This document shows positions 61,376 through 64,000 of a stretch of DNA of 64,000 bases, piece by piece; positions within the stretch are counted from its first letter, which is position 1, and each line of letters begins with the position of its first letter. The translations under genes and the position numbers were made by a program. A model generated the notes under the pieces. It was not told where the DNA came from and did not search any database. It saw only the letters and a list, made by a program, of their open reading frames with translations. Source of the stretch: CAZSSH01 sp964609825 (GTDB taxonomy: Bacteria; Verrucomicrobiota; Lentisphaeria; Victivallales; Victivallaceae); assembly GCA_964609825.1 (NCBI GenBank), contig CAZSSH010000003.1:62001-126000 (forward strand). Reading direction: 5' to 3'.

Positions 61376-61768
61376 TTATAAAAAAATCCAATCAGGCCCG
61401 GCCCGTTTGAATATTTTCCGGAGAAACAACAAATTATGCAGCAACGATACCGACATTGCTTTATAATTCAACCACTTGCGGCAAAAAATCACCGCCAGCG
61501 CCAGTACCGCCGCCAACGAAAAAAGCCGGCGAAACGGTGTCTGATAAAAGGTAAAACGCGATGCCGGATTGACCGCCGAAATATAATTGTCCACACTGTC
61601 GGAGCAACCGGAGAGATATTGGCCGGCAAAGGCCGCAGGATCGAGTTGAGCGTGAAGCGGAGCATCGCCGCCATTTTTAAAAGCGACGTAACAAAACGAG
61701 CAGACAACTACCGCCGCCAGCATTTGCAGCGATAACAGAGCCCGTTTTTTTTTGCCATCGTTGTCCAT
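61376..61768 (-). CDS. Hypothetical membrane protein
   Basis: The protein has 130 aa with two predicted helices (about 11-30 and 81-98), basic ends and a central region with one Cys. No family is recognised. It is 81 nt upstream of the ATPase gene on the same strand. Codon use looks normal for the window, but the call rests mainly on hydrophobic pattern. Confidence 0.5.
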   Translation of the reverse strand: MDNDGKKKRALLSLQMLAAVVVCSFCYVAFKNGGDAPLHAQLDPAAFAGQYLSGCSDSVDNYISAVNPASRFTFYQTPFRRLFSLAAVLALAVIFCRKWLNYKAMSVSLLHNLLFLRKIFKRAGPDWIFL

Positions 61769-61796
61769 ATCTTAAACGCTCAAAACTCCTTGAGAC

Positions 61797-61848
61797 AAAG
61801 CCGAGATAATTACAAATTTACCTAATATACACCCACTCGGCTTTTTTT
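61797..61848. other. Nine-base inverted repeat with a 30-nt loop and T tract
   Basis: AAAGCCGAG (61797-61805) and CTCGGCTTT (61836-61844), then TTTT. It lies between the divergent membrane protein and vor genes, where no plus-strand gene needs a terminator. Confidence 0.4.
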
Positions 61849-61891
61849 CAACCGCAAAACGCTACAAAACCGTGAAAAATCTTACCCCGAC

Positions 61892-61920
61892 TTGAAAAAG
61901 AACGACAGCCATGATATATT
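61892..61920 (+). promoter_or_regulatory. Promoter of the 2-oxoacid:ferredoxin oxidoreductase operon
   Basis: TTGAAA (61892-61897), 17 nt and TATATT (61915-61920). GGAGG (61942-61946) precedes the ATG at 61955. Confidence 0.7.
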
Positions 61921-61954
61921 GTGTTTTATCCGCTAACACCCGGAGGAAATCAAT

Positions 61955-62191
61955 ATGCCCAAACACTACAAAGTAACCGTCGATCCCGAGCAATGCAAAG
62001 GCTGCGAACGCTGTGTGATTGCCTGCCCCAAGGCCGTGCTCAAGCTGGGAAACAAACTCAATTTGATGGGTTACCCTTTTGTTCAGATAATCAACGACAA
62101 ATGCGTCGGCTGCGGCAGCTGCTTTTATCAGTGCCCCGAGCCCGGTGCCATCACCATCAGCGAAACCGGAGACCACAATGGAGTACAATAA
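61955..62191 (+). CDS. 2-oxoacid:ferredoxin oxidoreductase, ferredoxin (delta) subunit
   Basis: The protein has 78 aa with two [4Fe-4S] motifs, CKGCERCVIACPK and CVGCGSCFYQCPE, separated by about 30 residues. It passes electrons from the TPP subunit to free ferredoxin. It overlaps the alpha subunit gene at 62178-62191. Confidence 0.93.
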   Translation: MPKHYKVTVDPEQCKGCERCVIACPKAVLKLGNKLNLMGYPFVQIINDKCVGCGSCFYQCPEPGAITISETGDHNGVQ

Positions 62192-63251
62192 CAAGATTCT
62201 TTTGAAAGGTAACGAGGCCGTCATTTACGGGGCACTGCTGGCCAATTGCGAGTGCTTTTTCGGCTACCCGATCACTCCGGCAAGCGAAGTCGCGCACTCC
62301 GCCGCCGAGCTGTTTCCGCGGCTCAACCGCACGTTTTTGCAGGCCGAGTCGGAAATCGGAGCCATCAATATGGTCATCGGCGCCGCCGCCACCGGCAAAC
62401 GGGTGATGACCGCGAGCAGCGGCCTCGGAATCAGTCTCAAGCAGGAGGCGATGAGCTTTTTGGCCGCGTTTGAGCTTCCCGCCTTGATCGTCGACATTAC
62501 CCGCAGCGGCCCGGGGTTGGGCAACATCGGGCCCGAGCAATCGGACTACTTTCAGCTCGTCAAAGGCGGCGGCCACGGCCACTACCGCAATCTCGTTTTT
62601 ACCCCCAATTGCGTCCAGGAAATGTGCGACATGGCGATCAAAGCCTTTGAGCTTTCGGAGAAATACCGCATCGCCTCTTATATCATGGCGGACGGCGTCA
62701 TCGGACAGATGATGGAAAACATCATCCTTCCCGAGCCCCTCCCGCAGGGCGAAAAACCGCAGTGGGCGATCGACAACATCGTCAACGGCGAAGCCAACTA
62801 CTTTACCAGTATTTTCCTCGAGCATGACGAAATGGAAATTTACAGCCAAAAGCTGGTCAAAAAATATGAGCTCATTCACCAAAACGAGCAATGGTGCGAA
62901 GAGTATCACACCGCCGACGCCGAGCTGGTGCTGGTGAGCTTCGGGGTGGCTTCGCGCGTCGCCTTTACGGCGGTCAACATCATGCGCAATCTGGGCTTTA
63001 AAGTCGGGTTGCTGCGCCCCTTGCTGGTTTCGCCGTTTCCGACCGACGCCCTCAAAAAAGCGGCCGAGCACGCCAAGGCGTTTTTGTCGGTCGAGCTCAA
63101 CGCCGGCCAAATGATCGAGGACGTCAAGCTCGCCATTGAGTGCAAGCGCCCGGTTTATCTCTGCAACCGCATGGGCGGCAACATCACCTCCGTCGATCAG
63201 ATCATCGACAGCTGCCGGCAAATTCTTAAAAAAGAGGGCAAAAATGACTGA
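62178..63251 (+). CDS. vorB: 2-oxoacid:ferredoxin oxidoreductase, alpha subunit
   Basis: The protein has 357 aa from ATG 62178 (GGAGA five bases upstream); an upstream ATG in frame at 62145 lies within the ferredoxin gene. GYPITPASEVAH, QAESEIGAINMVIGAAATGKRVMTASSG (the typical TPP/pyrimidine-domain stretch) and FGVASRVAFTAV are family-typical. The ferredoxin-alpha-beta gene set and size fit Vor/Kor (branched-chain or 2-oxoglutarate) enzymes; the substrate cannot be fixed. Confidence 0.9.
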   Translation: MEYNNKILLKGNEAVIYGALLANCECFFGYPITPASEVAHSAAELFPRLNRTFLQAESEIGAINMVIGAAATGKRVMTASSGLGISLKQEAMSFLAAFELPALIVDITRSGPGLGNIGPEQSDYFQLVKGGGHGHYRNLVFTPNCVQEMCDMAIKAFELSEKYRIASYIMADGVIGQMMENIILPEPLPQGEKPQWAIDNIVNGEANYFTSIFLEHDEMEIYSQKLVKKYELIHQNEQWCEEYHTADAELVLVSFGVASRVAFTAVNIMRNLGFKVGLLRPLLVSPFPTDALKKAAEHAKAFLSVELNAGQMIEDVKLAIECKRPVYLCNRMGGNITSVDQIIDSCRQILKKEGKND

Positions 63252-64000
63252 AAATATTGTAAAATTCGGGAAATCAAAAGTATTTTTTGATACGTTTCAC
63301 CGCAAACCCGGCGCCAATAAAAAAACCATGCACTATTGCCCCGGTTGCGGCCACGGCATTTTGCACAAATTGATTGCCGAAGCCATTGAGCAAGCGGGCA
63401 TCCAGCAAAAAGCAGTATTCATTGCCCCCGTCGGCTGCTCGGTCTTTGCCTACTATTACTTTAACTGCGGCGGCATCTCCGTCCCGCACGGCCGCGCTCC
63501 GGCGGTGGCGACAGGACTCGCCCGTGCCAACCCCGACAGCTACGTCATCAGTTATCAGGGTGACGGCGACCTGGGGGCGATCGGCTTAAATGAATTTTTG
63601 CAAGCAGCCAACCGCGGCGAAAAAATCACCGTATTTTTTGTCAACAACGCGACTTACGGGATGACGGGGGGACAAATGGCCCCGACCACCCTGATCGGCC
63701 AAAAGACCGCCACCACCCCGCAGGGCCGCACGGTCGAAAACGACGGCTACCCGATGAAAATCTGCGAACTGGTTAACGCCTTGGCCGCCCCCGTGTACAT
63801 TGAGCGCGTCTCCTTGTCCACCACCGGCAACATTTTAAAAGCGCGCAAAGCCGTCCAAAAGGCGATCCACAACCTCAAGGAGCACAAAGGCTTCTCGCTC
63901 GTAGAGGTTTTATCCGGCTGCCCGGTCAACCTCAAGATGAATGCCCGGGACATGAATAAATTCATCGATGAGAAACTCGCCGCCGACTTTCCGCTGGGCT
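63244..64000 (+). CDS. vorA: 2-oxoacid:ferredoxin oxidoreductase, TPP-binding beta subunit, 3' end outside window
   Basis: The frame from ATG 63244 is open to the window edge (252 codons). CPGCGHGILHKLIAEA, VGCSVFAYYYF, PHGRAPAVATGLARANP and the TPP motif GDGDLGAIGLNE...NNATYGMTGGQ are present. It overlaps the alpha gene by 8 nt. A gamma subunit may follow outside the window. Confidence 0.92.
   Translation, partial: MTENIVKFGKSKVFFDTFHRKPGANKKTMHYCPGCGHGILHKLIAEAIEQAGIQQKAVFIAPVGCSVFAYYYFNCGGISVPHGRAPAVATGLARANPDSYVISYQGDGDLGAIGLNEFLQAANRGEKITVFFVNNATYGMTGGQMAPTTLIGQKTATTPQGRTVENDGYPMKICELVNALAAPVYIERVSLSTTGNILKARKAVQKAIHNLKEHKGFSLVEVLSGCPVNLKMNARDMNKFIDEKLAADFPLG

Overview
The window looks like a chromosome segment of a Lentisphaerota bacterium (Victivallis or Lentisphaera type). 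This is inferred from gene content, not from a marker gene. It has three pseudopilin-like genes with the almost invariant [20 protein letters not shown] start, a DUF1549/DUF1501/PPC-type operon typical of the Planctomycetota-Verrucomicrobiota-Chlamydiota group, many AraC-type regulators beside glycoside hydrolases, and a fermentative, sodium-linked energy metabolism (Na+ decarboxylase, ferredoxin-dependent 2-oxoacid oxidoreductase, sensory [FeFe] hydrogenase). The DNA is GC-rich except for a clearly AT-rich stretch at about 4.66-6.64 kb. I found no rRNA, tRNA, CRISPR array or transposase.

Layout. 1-4654: saccharide locus 1 (FAD oxidoreductase, pseudopilin, secreted hydrolase running off the left edge) with a divergent PocR/AraC regulator. 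4867-6438: AT-rich two-gene insert, a candidate conflict/defence module (zinc ribbon plus NDT/TIR-like effector and a small partner). 6637-11635: ion channel and a very large hybrid histidine kinase, convergent. 11894-17465: amidase, DUF1549/1553, DUF1501 and PPC operon, divergent from an SGNH hydrolase. 18549-19032: gene-free repeats, directly downstream of a YbhG/YbhF-like efflux pair that lacks its permeases. 21621-27764: AraC regulator divergent from GH4-araB-araD-araA. 27849-30742: sensory [FeFe] hydrogenase plus SpoIIE phosphatase. 30889-33574: saccharide locus 2 (LacI regulator, TIM-barrel hydrolase, pseudopilin). 33748-36305: SecD-P1-like exported protein, small membrane protein, and a convergent trypsin-like protease with DnaJ-type zinc motifs. 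36564-38504: DEAD-box helicase with a structured leader. 38565-44291: saccharide locus 3 (beta-helix protein, pseudopilin, FAD oxidoreductase, GH-A hydrolase) with a divergent AraC. 44341-54766: sugar or sugar-derivative catabolism (MDR dehydrogenase, URO-D-like protein, Gfo/Idh/MocA, sugar isomerase, GH43, cupin isomerase-like protein, GHL6/GH42-like protein) with two more AraC regulators. 54815-61294: Ca2+-type P-ATPase, OadA, OadB, OadG (58 aa) and DUF2062 operon. 61955-64000: 2-oxoacid:ferredoxin oxidoreductase operon running off the right edge.

How it fits together. Exported hydrolases release sugars; cytoplasmic FAD oxidoreductases, MDR and Gfo/Idh dehydrogenases, isomerases and the araBDA pathway process them; 2-oxoacids are handled by the ferredoxin oxidoreductase and decarboxylation energises Na+. 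Two features stand out. First, three separate regulator/pseudopilin/hydrolase cassettes occur in which the pseudopilin start overlaps the stop of the preceding gene, while no recognisable sugar transporter occurs anywhere in 64 kb. Second, there is the AT-rich two-gene candidate defence module.
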